A DNA stretch of 64,000 nucleotides from an uncultured Aureispira sp. (GTDB lineage: Bacteria; Bacteroidota; Bacteroidia; Chitinophagales; Saprospiraceae). Under the pieces are notes generated by a model. It searched no databases, was not told where the DNA came from, and saw only the letters and a program-made list of their open reading frames with translations. The first letter of the stretch is position 1. Each line of letters starts with the position of its first letter. Both the position numbers and the translations under genes were made by a program. The DNA lies in NCBI GenBank assembly GCA_905480075.1, contig CAJQOX010000069.1:1-64000 (forward strand), in the 5' to 3' direction. Below, one piece after another: positions 49,390-59,553 of this stretch.

Positions 49390-50268
49390 ATGAAACTTGC
49401 AATTTTTACTTCTCTTATTTTATTCTATTCGTATGGTGTTTTTGCTCAATGTCCGGCATCTATTGCTTCCTTAGGCCAGGGAAATGGTATGCAGGTTTGC
49501 TGGTTGTCAGGTGAAGCTCCTCTTGTTCTTGATACGATTACTTATGATAATGTTAAATATTTCGGAAGGTTCGTTAACGGAGGCTCAGGTGACTGCTGGA
49601 GAACGTCAGAAGCGGCTACTTTCGGTGTTAACGGAAATCATCAAATTGAATTCAGACAGTTTGGGACTAATATTGTTTGTAATGTTAAAGATGGTGTTGT
49701 AGACCCTAATCCTGTTAGTCTTAGTGTAAAGTTTGAATATTTCAGACTTCAGAAACTTAATGGGACTGTCTCTGTATTGTGGAAAACCTCAGAAGAGGAG
49801 AATAATGACTTTTTTATTGTTGAAAGAAGCAGGGATGGTATCGCTTTCGAACAGATAGCGCTTGTGCCTGGTAAAGGCTTCGGTACAACGTATTCTTTTT
49901 CTGACCCGGAAGTTGCTAATTTTTCCGGTATTTATTATTACAGATTAAGACAGGTGGATTTTGATGGTACCGAATTTATTACTTCAATACAAGCAATTGA
50001 AATAAAATCATCCACAAATTCAGCCTTTTCAGTTTATCCTAATCCGGTAAATGATAATTTATTTCTAAAGTTAGATTACTCCGGGTCTTCTGAAATACAA
50101 ATTGTTGTTAATAATGTATGGGGACAGACAGTTATCGAAAAAAAATTCTACTCTGATCAGAGTAATAATCTAATAACGTTAAGTGTTGAACATCTCTCAG
50201 GAGGATATTATTTTATTAATCTCAATGCTTCTGGTTTTTTTAAGAATCAAAAATTTCTGAAAGAATGA
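49390..50268 (+). CDS. Secreted T9SS type A CTD protein (tandem paralogue 1)
   Basis: Signal peptide; N-domain 'CPASIASLGQGNGMQVCWLSGEAP...'; 'FSVYPNPVNDNLFLKLD...GGYYFINLNASGFFKNQKFLKE' CTD. Confidence 0.88.
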   Translation: MKLAIFTSLILFYSYGVFAQCPASIASLGQGNGMQVCWLSGEAPLVLDTITYDNVKYFGRFVNGGSGDCWRTSEAATFGVNGNHQIEFRQFGTNIVCNVKDGVVDPNPVSLSVKFEYFRLQKLNGTVSVLWKTSEEENNDFFIVERSRDGIAFEQIALVPGKGFGTTYSFSDPEVANFSGIYYYRLRQVDFDGTEFITSIQAIEIKSSTNSAFSVYPNPVNDNLFLKLDYSGSSEIQIVVNNVWGQTVIEKKFYSDQSNNLITLSVEHLSGGYYFINLNASGFFKNQKFLKE

Positions 50269-50569
50269 TTTAGTTATCTTAAATTCAAATAAAGTGTATT
50301 GGCAGGAAATTTATTTCCTGCTTTTTTTATGCCCTTTTTTGAACTATTGTAATAAGTAGGTTCGGTTTGTACTTAATTCTCCCCTGTGTGTGGTTTGGTA
50401 CTGTTGTTTTTATCTCTGTTATAAAAATGAAAACTTAAAGTGTTACCGCTGAAGTGTTAAAAAATAAAGAAAATTTATTTGTGGTAACATTATTGGTTTT
50501 GACAACATCAATCAAGACAAAACCAAACACAAACTACTTATACAAAAGATATTATAATCCATTCTTGTC

Positions 50570-51448
50570 ATGAAACATATATTATTTATATTTTATTTTA
50601 TATTTCTTTCTTTTCATTCTTTCTCTCAATGTCCTTCATCTATTTCTTCTTTGGGAGTAGGCAATGGTCTTCAGGTTTGTTGGAATTCTGGCGAAGCACC
50701 TGCTGTAATGGATTCTATAACCTATGATGATATTACCTATGCAGGAGAATTTGTGAATGCTGGTGCGGGTGACTGCTGGAGAACCACTGATGCTGCTACT
50801 TTAGGAGTAAATGGCAATCATGAAATTGAATTTGAAATGAATGGAGTTCATTTTGTTTGTCAGATTGTTGATGGAACGGTTGACCCTGTTCCTCAGATAT
50901 TAAGTGTGGAGTATGTTTATTTTGAAATTGAAAAGGTCAATAATAATGTTTCACTTATCTGGGAAACTGCCGAGGAGGAAAATAATGACTTCTTTGTAGT
51001 TGAAAGAAGTGTTGATGGCATTACTTTTAATGATATAGCTACTGTTCCTGGAAATGGTTACGCTTCCGGTTACAGATACGAAGATTTGGATGCCTCCTTT
51101 TATTCCGGTACTTATTATTATAGATTAAAACAGGTTGATTTTGATGGGGTTTTTGAATACTCAGCACTAAAAGTGGTTTCTCTGGATTTTGAAAAAACTG
51201 CTGAACTTCAGGTCTTTCCCAATCCAGCGGATAATGAAATATTTATTAAATTTGATAGAAATAATGAAAGCGAACTGAGTATTGTGGTCTATAACCTCTC
51301 AGGACAATCTGTAATTCAGGTTCAGAATGTTGATTCCGGTGACGCACAGGTCTCTAAATTAAATTTGGAAATTCTTGATCCCGGGTTCTATATTGTAGAA
51401 TTATCAAATGATGAATATACTCAAAGACAGCAATTTGTTAAACGCTGA
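50570..51448 (+). CDS. Secreted T9SS type A CTD protein (tandem paralogue 2)
   Basis: Same length (292 aa) and architecture as 49390..50268; 'LQVFPNPADNEIFIKFDRN...DPGFYIVELSNDEYTQRQQFVKR'. Confidence 0.88.
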   Translation: MKHILFIFYFIFLSFHSFSQCPSSISSLGVGNGLQVCWNSGEAPAVMDSITYDDITYAGEFVNAGAGDCWRTTDAATLGVNGNHEIEFEMNGVHFVCQIVDGTVDPVPQILSVEYVYFEIEKVNNNVSLIWETAEEENNDFFVVERSVDGITFNDIATVPGNGYASGYRYEDLDASFYSGTYYYRLKQVDFDGVFEYSALKVVSLDFEKTAELQVFPNPADNEIFIKFDRNNESELSIVVYNLSGQSVIQVQNVDSGDAQVSKLNLEILDPGFYIVELSNDEYTQRQQFVKR

Positions 51449-51503
51449 AACTTTAAAAAAAGCTGAATTTTTCCTGGTTTTTTATATTCTTTAAAAATTG
51501 TTT

Positions 51504-53270
51504 TTATAAAGGAATAAGGAAAATAAAAAATACTGATTTTCTGATTATTTCATAAAGCTTCAAAGGGTCAAATGGTTTTAGCAAATAATCATCAACACCT
51601 GCACCCTTTGCTTTAGAAATGTCAAGGGAAGTAGCTGAAGCAGATAAAGCAATTATAGGGATTTTACATCCTTCTTCTCTTAGCTTTTTTGTGGTGTCAA
51701 AACCATTCATCACAGGCATTTGCATATCCATAAGTATTGCATCGAATTTATTTGGTTTGTACCTCTCCAGGGCTTCAATGCCATTATAAGCTACTTCAAA
51801 GTTAATATGCCACTTTTTTAAAAACCTCGAAAGAACTAATATATTTACTTTGTTGTCTTCCACTACCAGTAAATGAGAAGTTTTTTTAAAAGGAACTGTT
51901 TCAACAACTCCTGATTTTTCCTGTACTTCCTTGTTTTTAATGACCACAGGACAGTTTAGAACGAAACTGAAAACGGAACCTTCTCCTTCTGTACTTTGTA
52001 CCTGAATGTCTGAGTTCATTAACAAAAGAAGTTGTTTACAGATCGAAAGCCCGAGCCCGGTTCCAATTTCCTTTTTTTGGTTTATTGAATCAATTTGTGT
52101 GAATTTATCAAAAACTGATTTGATCTTGTTTTCAGGAATGCCAACCCCGGTGTCAGTTACCCTAAATAACAGAGTTGTTTGATTGTTTTTTATTAATTCT
52201 TGTTCAACAATGACTTTGATGTTGCCACAGGAAGTGAACTTAATAGCATTTGAAATCAGATTGCCTAATATTTGCCTTAGCATACCATCATCTGTCAGTA
52301 TGTTTTCAGGAACATTTTCATTTATGTCAATAATAAGAAGATTCTTTTTTTCTTTTGACTTTTCAAGATAAGACCCTTGTATATTTGAAATCAATTCCCT
52401 TATATTGGTTTCTGTCAAATTTATTTTTTTATTTCCGGATTCTATTTTACTGAAATCAAGTATGTCGTTCAGCAAACTAAGCAAATGTTCGCTCGAAGAA
52501 TTCAGGGCATTGACAAGTTCTACGTCCTCGGAATTATCAAATTTATGATCTTTAAGTATGTTTGATACACTTATGATAGCATTTAGTGGTGTTCTGATTT
52601 CATGGCTCATGACAGATAAAAAATTGGATTTAACCTGACTTGATTGTTCTGCCTTTTCTTTTTCTGTTTTAAGGTCTTCCTGTGTCTCAAGTAGTCGCTC
52701 ATTTTTGCTCTCTACCAATTTTTGGTTTGTCTGATAAGCCATTTTAAAATAATATATGGGCAATGAGGTAAGCAATAGAGTACAATAAAGAGAAATGGAA
52801 ATATCAAATACTTTTTGTTCCTTGTCTGAATATTCTGTTACCCATTCAGGGAAGCTATACTGAAGATATATTAGTATGGTTATATTGATAAGTACTACAA
52901 AAATAAAATAGGAGTAATGTCTGTAGTTTATAAGGCTTGTCAGGACAACTATTACTATTATAAAATTAAAGGCTGCAGGCCCGGTAATACCATTGATTAA
53001 AAACCAGGAGGAACTAATCCCCGAAAGAGATAGTATTATTAACAGTACAACAGCTATATTAAATGTGGTTTTGTTTTTTGCAGATAAGTAAAGAAAATAA
53101 AGCAGGAAAGCACAGATCAGGTTTAAAACAACCATCATCATATTTCCGGAAACAAACAAATTAACGGAAAGTCCAACTATACTGAGAACTATACCCAAAA
53201 GGCAGGCCTTTAAAAAAAGCTTTTGTTCAAGGGTTAATTCACTTCCTGTCTTGTTGTCGGAAAGATTCAT
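51504..53270 (-). CDS. Hybrid sensor histidine kinase/response regulator
   Basis: ~5-6 N-terminal TM helices; 'FLSVMSHEIRTPLNAIISVSNIL' H-box; 'RQILGNLISNAIKFT...TDTGVGIPENKIKSVFDKFTQID..GTGLGLSICKQLL'; REC 'LLVVEDNKVNILVL...AILMDMQMPVMNGFDTTKKLR...IIALSASA...GVDDYLLKPFDPLKL'. Confidence 0.95.
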   Translation of the reverse strand: MNLSDNKTGSELTLEQKLFLKACLLGIVLSIVGLSVNLFVSGNMMMVVLNLICAFLLYFLYLSAKNKTTFNIAVVLLIILSLSGISSSWFLINGITGPAAFNFIIVIVVLTSLINYRHYSYFIFVVLINITILIYLQYSFPEWVTEYSDKEQKVFDISISLYCTLLLTSLPIYYFKMAYQTNQKLVESKNERLLETQEDLKTEKEKAEQSSQVKSNFLSVMSHEIRTPLNAIISVSNILKDHKFDNSEDVELVNALNSSSEHLLSLLNDILDFSKIESGNKKINLTETNIRELISNIQGSYLEKSKEKKNLLIIDINENVPENILTDDGMLRQILGNLISNAIKFTSCGNIKVIVEQELIKNNQTTLLFRVTDTGVGIPENKIKSVFDKFTQIDSINQKKEIGTGLGLSICKQLLLLMNSDIQVQSTEGEGSVFSFVLNCPVVIKNKEVQEKSGVVETVPFKKTSHLLVVEDNKVNILVLSRFLKKWHINFEVAYNGIEALERYKPNKFDAILMDMQMPVMNGFDTTKKLREEGCKIPIIALSASATSLDISKAKGAGVDDYLLKPFDPLKLYEIIRKSVFFIFLIPL

Positions 53271-53510
53271 TTCAGCATATTACTTATTGGTTAAAAAGGA
53301 TTTCAGAACTAATTTGTTGTTCTTCGCCAGGGGATATATGTATCAATACGGGAATGAAAAATAGAGTGTTGTAACCTGAGATAAATAAATTATTGGGGAT
53401 CTAATTCTAATTTAATCCTTTAATGTAATTAAAATTGAAAGAAAATCTTTGTTTTTTTACCTTATTTATTTAAAGTCTTATTTTAATGTTCTTACTTCTT
53501 TGTTTTAACT

Positions 53511-53543
53511 AAAAATGCCTCCCGGAATGAGAGGCATTTATTT
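53511..53543. terminator. Terminator at the 3' side of the YiaA/YiaB-like gene
   Basis: aaaaatgcctc-ccggaatga-gaggcatttatttatt. Confidence 0.7.
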
Positions 53544-53566
53544 ATTAAATTTTATTTATACATTAT

Positions 53567-53854
53567 TTAATCATCATTCTCCGTGCCAATGTATTTACTA
53601 ATCATCTGTTCCGTTTTTGCATTTTCAAACTTTTTCAGGTAATCCTGTGTTTCTTGTTTGTCACGTACGACCTTTGCCAATACGAAAGCGGACGATATAC
53701 TGAATAAAAAAGTCATCCCGAAAAATGCTTTCTGATAAATATCCATCGGAAGATAAATAAGACCTACTACCATTCCAATAAATGAAACTCCAAATGAAAT
53801 CCAGGACAAGGTTGAAAAGGCCTGTGTATTCATTGTTTGATATTTGCTAGACAT
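53567..53854 (-). CDS. YiaA/YiaB-family inner membrane protein
   Basis: 95 aa, two TM hairpin: 'FSTLSWISFGVSFIGMVVGLIYLPMDIYQKAFFGMTFLFSISSAFVLAKVVRDKQE'. Confidence 0.8.
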   Translation of the reverse strand: MSSKYQTMNTQAFSTLSWISFGVSFIGMVVGLIYLPMDIYQKAFFGMTFLFSISSAFVLAKVVRDKQETQDYLKKFENAKTEQMISKYIGTENDD

Positions 53855-54177
53855 AATTTCTGATTTTAAGGAAGATTATATGTCAGTTGTTCTAACACTA
53901 ATCTTCTCGTTGAAAAAAATGTTTATTCATAATCTGTCAAAGAACTCAGGTGTTGTTCTCCTGAGTTAACTATGCCTAATTACAGTAAATATTCAACGAA
54001 AGTTCCATTGCATTAAAACATTAAGAGAGCTTAACAAACAGGTAGACTTTCCTTAACAATTGTATTTTTTAATCAAACATTATTATCCTTGATCAATATA
54101 ATTTGTTGATTTTCAGTCCTTTTTTGATAGTCTTCCTTTCTTGATTATTAATGTATAATTTGTTTTCAATCAGTTTT

Positions 54178-56511
54178 CTATCTTTTTTTTAGTTTTTTTT
54201 GCATCATGACGTAAGCCATCACAATTACCACAAAAATAGCTGTTGTGATAGCCCCGATTTTTATATAATTCAAAAATCGGATCCATTCCGCTTGTTTTTG
54301 AATTTTCACATAATCAGGATTGATAGATGCAGGGCTCCCTGAACGTTGTTCTTTTCTCCAGTTTTCTATACTGCTATTCTCCAGATTGAAATCCCGCAGT
54401 ACGATTGTATGGACATTCTTGACAGAATCCAGAGAAAAATCATAGCCAATACTGTCAACAGGGTTCTCTTCTTTATCAAATAGCATAACCACTTCTTTTT
54501 TACTGCCAATCCCAAAGGTCATTCCATCAATATAATTATTGCAGGTTGGGAATTTTTTCGCAAATTGCTTTTTGTTATTTGAAATAACTAGATAATCTTT
54601 GGCTTTGATTGATATATCCGGAAAAATAAATTCTTTACCATTGGACGCTATTATTTTCCAACCTTCAACATTCAGGTCTTCAGAAGAATCGTTGAAAAAC
54701 TCGATCCAGTCCCCCGAAAGGGTATCTCCAAAACTTACTTCATTTATTATTATCTGCCTTGCAGAAGGGTGTTCTCCCTTTATAAATATAGCCTTTAGCT
54801 GATGTGCACTTTCCGAAAAACGAATGGATAATTCTTTGCCTTCTATCCGTTCTCCATCAAGTTCCCAATGGGAAAATAAACAACCAAAATAGGGCTTTGC
54901 TTTAACATTGGCGGGGATTTTACGGAAATATATCCCCCTGAATTGACTGATTACCTGTATAACATCATTCAAAATTACAGTGCCATTACTGTCGGCATGA
55001 ATAGTTAATTCTACGTCTTCACCGAATTTAGGGAACATTTCATGTAGAAAATCACGCATAAATGCCGGCCTTTTCCTGGAAAACTCTTTCATTCGGGCTA
55101 CCTCTGTATTCCATCGACGCGGTCCAAGGTCCCAACGGTCCCAATGCCTCGGTAGCTCAGGTAGTATTACTGATGCCATCTTATCTATACGGGGGATAAT
55201 ATTTGATGAATCCAGTGTAGAATTTATACGGTCCAGAAACCGGGAAACAAAATTTAATTGAAAATCCTTGTTTTGAAGTAAAGCCCTCAGGTTAAGTGTA
55301 CTCCAGGGAGGGTTCGGCCAGGCAGGTCCATCTATTCGTGTATGAAAGGCCAGGCTGTTGTTCTTATATCCATACCTGCCGTAATGCCCAAGGCCAAAAT
55401 CTGTGTCAAATAATATCCAACGCCACTTTCCTCCTTCCTTCATGGGCCGCCAGAATTTAATGTTGCCACCGGCATCCTGATTGTCGATGTAAATTTGCAT
55501 GATTTCATATTCCATGAAATTCTCAACATCCATCTGTGTTGCTATATAATCAAAGTTTTCCTGTACTCTAAGGCTGTTGTCTATCATGAAGTTACGCATT
55601 GCGTCATAGGTTCTTCGACTGCCCGCCTGTATACTTTTTCGGTGTTCTATAAGATTTAAACTGTCTTTGTGATAGCCGAAATTTTCTGCTATGTAATGTC
55701 TTGTAAGTTTTTCTCTGAAGTTGTAGATTCCCCAATATTCCCCGTTAATAAAGACTACTGCAGGGCGATAAGCCTGTACTTCAAGACCCATTTCTTTTCC
55801 CAGGCTTGTTATTAATCCATCCCTGAAATGTGTTTCACCGAAATCACTCCCTGAATTGCGCAAGACAAGCCTTTTATATTTCTTCTGGTTTTTTTCAGGG
55901 AATATGCGATGGCGTATGTATTTGTTGCCATATCTGCTTTTACTCGCGTATAAGGAAAATGATTTTTGTGGAAAAATTCGACTCATTCCTCCGAATATCT
56001 TAAACCCGATATCACTGCTGTAAACGGGTTGTTTGTCGGCTTCAAATATTTCTACATGACAGGGGAATTCTTTACGGGAATAAAAATTTGCGCCATTGTG
56101 AGGGAATTTATGAGAGGCATTAGGCCCTCTGAGAAAGACTCCCTTTACAGGGTCGAACAAAGCCGGTGGTTCAATTGCTACTGAAAGTACTGGAAGGGTG
56201 ATCGAATCATCATTAATGAAGTAGGTGCCCGTATATATTTTACTTCTTTCTCCATTTGAATAAGCTACAGCCCGCAAGACATTGGTAGAATCTATTGAAA
56301 TAAAATTCCTGTAACGTCTTGAATACTTCGATGGCCTTGATCCATCTGTTGTGTAGTATATACTTGCTGAAGCTTTGTTTGACTCTAGTTTTACTGAAGT
56401 GGCCGTTTTGTAAAAACCGGATTCAGGGGTGGCTTTTAATATAATTGTATCCTGTGCAATCAGGATTTGCAAGCCGAATTGGAATAATAGTAGAAAAAAA
56501 AATGATTTCAT
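54178..56511 (-). CDS. CotH kinase family protein with chitobiase-type N-domain, lamin-tail-like domain and C-terminal TM anchor
   Basis: 'SGFYKTATSVKLESNKASASIYYTTDGSRPS'; CotH 'RNSGSDFGETHFRDGLITSLGKEMGLEVQAYRPAVVFINGEYWGIYNFREKLTRHYIAENF'; LTD 'IIINEVSFGDTLSGDWIEFFNDSSEDLNVEGWKI'; C-terminal hydrophobic segment. Confidence 0.88.
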   Translation of the reverse strand: MKSFFFLLLFQFGLQILIAQDTIILKATPESGFYKTATSVKLESNKASASIYYTTDGSRPSKYSRRYRNFISIDSTNVLRAVAYSNGERSKIYTGTYFINDDSITLPVLSVAIEPPALFDPVKGVFLRGPNASHKFPHNGANFYSRKEFPCHVEIFEADKQPVYSSDIGFKIFGGMSRIFPQKSFSLYASKSRYGNKYIRHRIFPEKNQKKYKRLVLRNSGSDFGETHFRDGLITSLGKEMGLEVQAYRPAVVFINGEYWGIYNFREKLTRHYIAENFGYHKDSLNLIEHRKSIQAGSRRTYDAMRNFMIDNSLRVQENFDYIATQMDVENFMEYEIMQIYIDNQDAGGNIKFWRPMKEGGKWRWILFDTDFGLGHYGRYGYKNNSLAFHTRIDGPAWPNPPWSTLNLRALLQNKDFQLNFVSRFLDRINSTLDSSNIIPRIDKMASVILPELPRHWDRWDLGPRRWNTEVARMKEFSRKRPAFMRDFLHEMFPKFGEDVELTIHADSNGTVILNDVIQVISQFRGIYFRKIPANVKAKPYFGCLFSHWELDGERIEGKELSIRFSESAHQLKAIFIKGEHPSARQIIINEVSFGDTLSGDWIEFFNDSSEDLNVEGWKIIASNGKEFIFPDISIKAKDYLVISNNKKQFAKKFPTCNNYIDGMTFGIGSKKEVVMLFDKEENPVDSIGYDFSLDSVKNVHTIVLRDFNLENSSIENWRKEQRSGSPASINPDYVKIQKQAEWIRFLNYIKIGAITTAIFVVIVMAYVMMQKKLKKR

Positions 56512-56925
56512 TGTCCCTCTGTCTGTTCGTGACCGATAGTTAGTATATGATAAATAAATATGTAACTTTTTGACTTAATCGCATTTTATTAGCTCTTTTT
56601 TTGAAGGCTGAATAAAAAAAACATTGCATTTGTTTGTTGGCAGTCAGTTCTTTATGTTTGTCAATCTTGGTCGGATATTAAGATCCTCAAATGTTGCTTC
56701 GGATGCTTAATGTAGTTGCTTTCATTTGTTTTTATGATTTTTAATAAAACATTTTTTTAGCAGTTACCGTAAACCTTCCCTGACTATCCTGATAATTGTA
56801 AAAGTACTAAGTTTAATCTAAACTGCGAAAAACTGGAAAGGTATTATCACTTTTTTAATTCCTCCGGATTATCAGATTCTATATATTATTTATATTCCTA
56901 AAATAAAAATTACTGTTATAAAACA

Positions 56926-57633
56926 ATGAATTACACAGAAGAAAACAAATTAAAATCTATTAAATTGTGGGCAGTGGAAGACCGGCCAAGAGAAAAAATG
57001 GAACAAAGAGGCAGAAAACATCTTTCTAATGCTGAATTACTTGGAATCGTTCTGGGGTCCGGATCTTCCGATGAGTCTGCAGTAGCACTTGCAAGAAGGG
57101 TTCTTAATGATAATGATAATAATTTGAACCAACTCGCGAAAATGAGCCTTGAAGAACTTCAGAAATTTAAAGGAATAGGCCCTGCAAAAGCAATCAGTAT
57201 TGCTGCTGCCCTGGAACTGAGCCTCAGAAGAATGTGCACCCCAATAAGTAGTAAACCGCAGATTACTCAAAGTTCTGATGCCTATGATGTCCTTAAAGCA
57301 GATCTTATGGACCTGCCGCACGAAGAATTTATTGTTTTGTTACTCAATCAGGCAAATAGGGTGATCGACCGTAAGTATATTAGTGTCGGAGGGGTTGCAG
57401 GTACTGTTGTTGATGTAAAAAAAATATTTCGGTCTGTCGTAAGCAATTCCCTGGTGGCTGCTATTATTTTAGGACATAACCACCCTTCTGATAATCCGAG
57501 ACCCTCTAAAGCAGATATTGAAATCACTAAAAAAATAAAATCTGCGGGTAAAAATCTGGATATTGCGGTGCTCGATCATATTATTGTTACTTCCATGTCT
57601 TTTACGAGCCTTGCCGATGAAGGCCTGATGTGA
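56926..57633 (+). CDS. radC: RadC family JAB1/MPN protein
   Basis: 'EDRPREKMEQRGRKHLSNAELLGIVLGSGS', HhH 'LQKFKGIGPAKAISIAAALEL', 'ILGHNHPSDNPRPSKADIEIT', 'LDHIIVT'. Confidence 0.95.
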   Translation: MNYTEENKLKSIKLWAVEDRPREKMEQRGRKHLSNAELLGIVLGSGSSDESAVALARRVLNDNDNNLNQLAKMSLEELQKFKGIGPAKAISIAAALELSLRRMCTPISSKPQITQSSDAYDVLKADLMDLPHEEFIVLLLNQANRVIDRKYISVGGVAGTVVDVKKIFRSVVSNSLVAAIILGHNHPSDNPRPSKADIEITKKIKSAGKNLDIAVLDHIIVTSMSFTSLADEGLM

Positions 57634-57859
57634 TTTTGTATTATCATCTGGTATTTTATCTTTTTTGTTCTGCAAAAAAAATAAAAATATTTTTAATGTC
57701 TTGATTTACAAATCTACACGAAGTTATACAGTTTTTTGATTCTTTTTTATTGTAACAAATTTTAATGTTAACCGTTAAATTCTTTATCAAAGATGCCCTA
57801 CTATGATTTTCATTGATGGTGTCAATTTTACGAGCTACCCCCGAAAACTCTAAAAATAT

Positions 57860-59464
57860 ATGGAAGTTACATCCACTTTTTCCCTCGTTGAAGGCCTTGA
57901 AATAACCGGAGAATATCATGACGGTTTTGAAAAGATATTAACTAAAGATGCTCAGGCTTTTATTATTAAACTGCATCAGCTTTTTAATGATAAAAGAAAA
58001 AAATTACTTGATGACAGACAAGTAATTCAGAAAAGATTGGACGAGGGGCATTTGCCTGATTTTTATGATGAAACCCAATCGGTCAGAAATTCTGATTGGC
58101 AGGTTGCCTCTCTACCGCCTGATTTGTTAGACCGTAGAGTTGAAATCACAGGACCTGTGAACCGAAAAATGGTTATCAATGCCCTGAATTCAGGCGCTAA
58201 GGTCTTTATGGCTGATTTTGAAGATTCCAATTCCCCTTCATGGTTCAATAATATCGATGGGCAGATTAACCTCAGGGATGCTGTGGACAAAACTATTACC
58301 TTCGTTAATCCTAAAAATGGTAAAAACTATCAATTGAATGATAGTGTCGCTACTCTCATGGTCAGACCAAGAGGCTGGCACCTGGAAGAAAAAAATATTA
58401 CCTTTAAAGGGGAAAAAATGAGTGGAAGTTTAATCGATTTTGGGTTGTTCTTCTTCCATAATGCCCATAATTTAGTGGCAAGAGGTTCGGGCCCCTATTT
58501 TTATCTCCCCAAACTGGAACATTATCTGGAAGCAAGGCTTTGGAATGAAGTATTTGTCTTTTCTCAATATTTTCTCGGAATTCCTCAACAAACTATTAAG
58601 GCTACTGTTTTGTTGGAAACTATTCTCGCCTCTTTTCAACTCAACGAAATACTTTATGAATTGAAAGATCATTCCGCCGGACTCAATTGTGGTCGATGGG
58701 ATTATATCTTCTCTTTTATTAAACGTTTCAGAAATATTGATGGCTTCGTTTTGCCCGATCGTGCTAAAGTGGGCATGACGACACCCTTTATGAGTGCTTA
58801 CTCTCAGCTGGTAATCAAAGTTTGTCACAAAAGAGGTGTCCATGCTATGGGGGGAATGGCCGCTCAGATTCCAATCAAAAATGACCCCGAAGCCAATGAC
58901 AGGGCTATTGAAAAAGTTAGAAAGGATAAATTACGAGAAGTGAAAAATGGCCATGATGGCACTTGGGTAGCTCACCCTGGATTAGTGAAAGTCGCTACCG
59001 ATATCTTTGATGAATTTATGCCGGAAAGCAATCAGATAAAAAATAAAAGACTCGATGTAAATATTTCTGCTGCTGACCTCATAGAAGTCCCTCAGGATAC
59101 GATTACGGAACATGGCGTTCGGGAAAATATTAATGTTGGAATCCTTTATGTTGAATCCTGGCTCAGGGGTATAGGCGCAGCTGCCTTGTATAACCTCATG
59201 GAAGATGCTGCCACGGCCGAAATATCCAGGTCTCAGCTTTGGCAATGGATTCAGAAAAAATCCAAACTTGATGACGGAAGAACTGTAAACATCGAATTAT
59301 ATCAGCAACTGCTGCCAGAAGAACTCGATAAAATTAAAGCTTATGTAGGGGAGGATAATTATAGTAATGGTCGTTTTGAAGAAGCAATCGACTTGTTTAC
59401 TGAATTGATCAGCAAAGAAGGTTTCTATGAGTTTCTGACTCTGCCTGCATATGATTTATTATAA
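57860..59464 (+). CDS. aceB: Malate synthase A
   Basis: 'GPVNRKMVINALNSGAKVFMADFEDSNSPSW', 'VRPRGWHLEEKN', 'LNCGRWDYIFSFIK', 'GVHAMGGMAAQIPIKNDPEAN...DGTWVAHPGLV'. Confidence 0.97.
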   Translation: MEVTSTFSLVEGLEITGEYHDGFEKILTKDAQAFIIKLHQLFNDKRKKLLDDRQVIQKRLDEGHLPDFYDETQSVRNSDWQVASLPPDLLDRRVEITGPVNRKMVINALNSGAKVFMADFEDSNSPSWFNNIDGQINLRDAVDKTITFVNPKNGKNYQLNDSVATLMVRPRGWHLEEKNITFKGEKMSGSLIDFGLFFFHNAHNLVARGSGPYFYLPKLEHYLEARLWNEVFVFSQYFLGIPQQTIKATVLLETILASFQLNEILYELKDHSAGLNCGRWDYIFSFIKRFRNIDGFVLPDRAKVGMTTPFMSAYSQLVIKVCHKRGVHAMGGMAAQIPIKNDPEANDRAIEKVRKDKLREVKNGHDGTWVAHPGLVKVATDIFDEFMPESNQIKNKRLDVNISAADLIEVPQDTITEHGVRENINVGILYVESWLRGIGAAALYNLMEDAATAEISRSQLWQWIQKKSKLDDGRTVNIELYQQLLPEELDKIKAYVGEDNYSNGRFEEAIDLFTELISKEGFYEFLTLPAYDLL

Positions 59465-59553
59465 ATAGCTGCTTATTAATCCAAAAAAAACAAAATATCT
59501 ATTCTAAAAAAAAATATTATTACTCTAATACTTAATTAAACCAAAATTCAATA

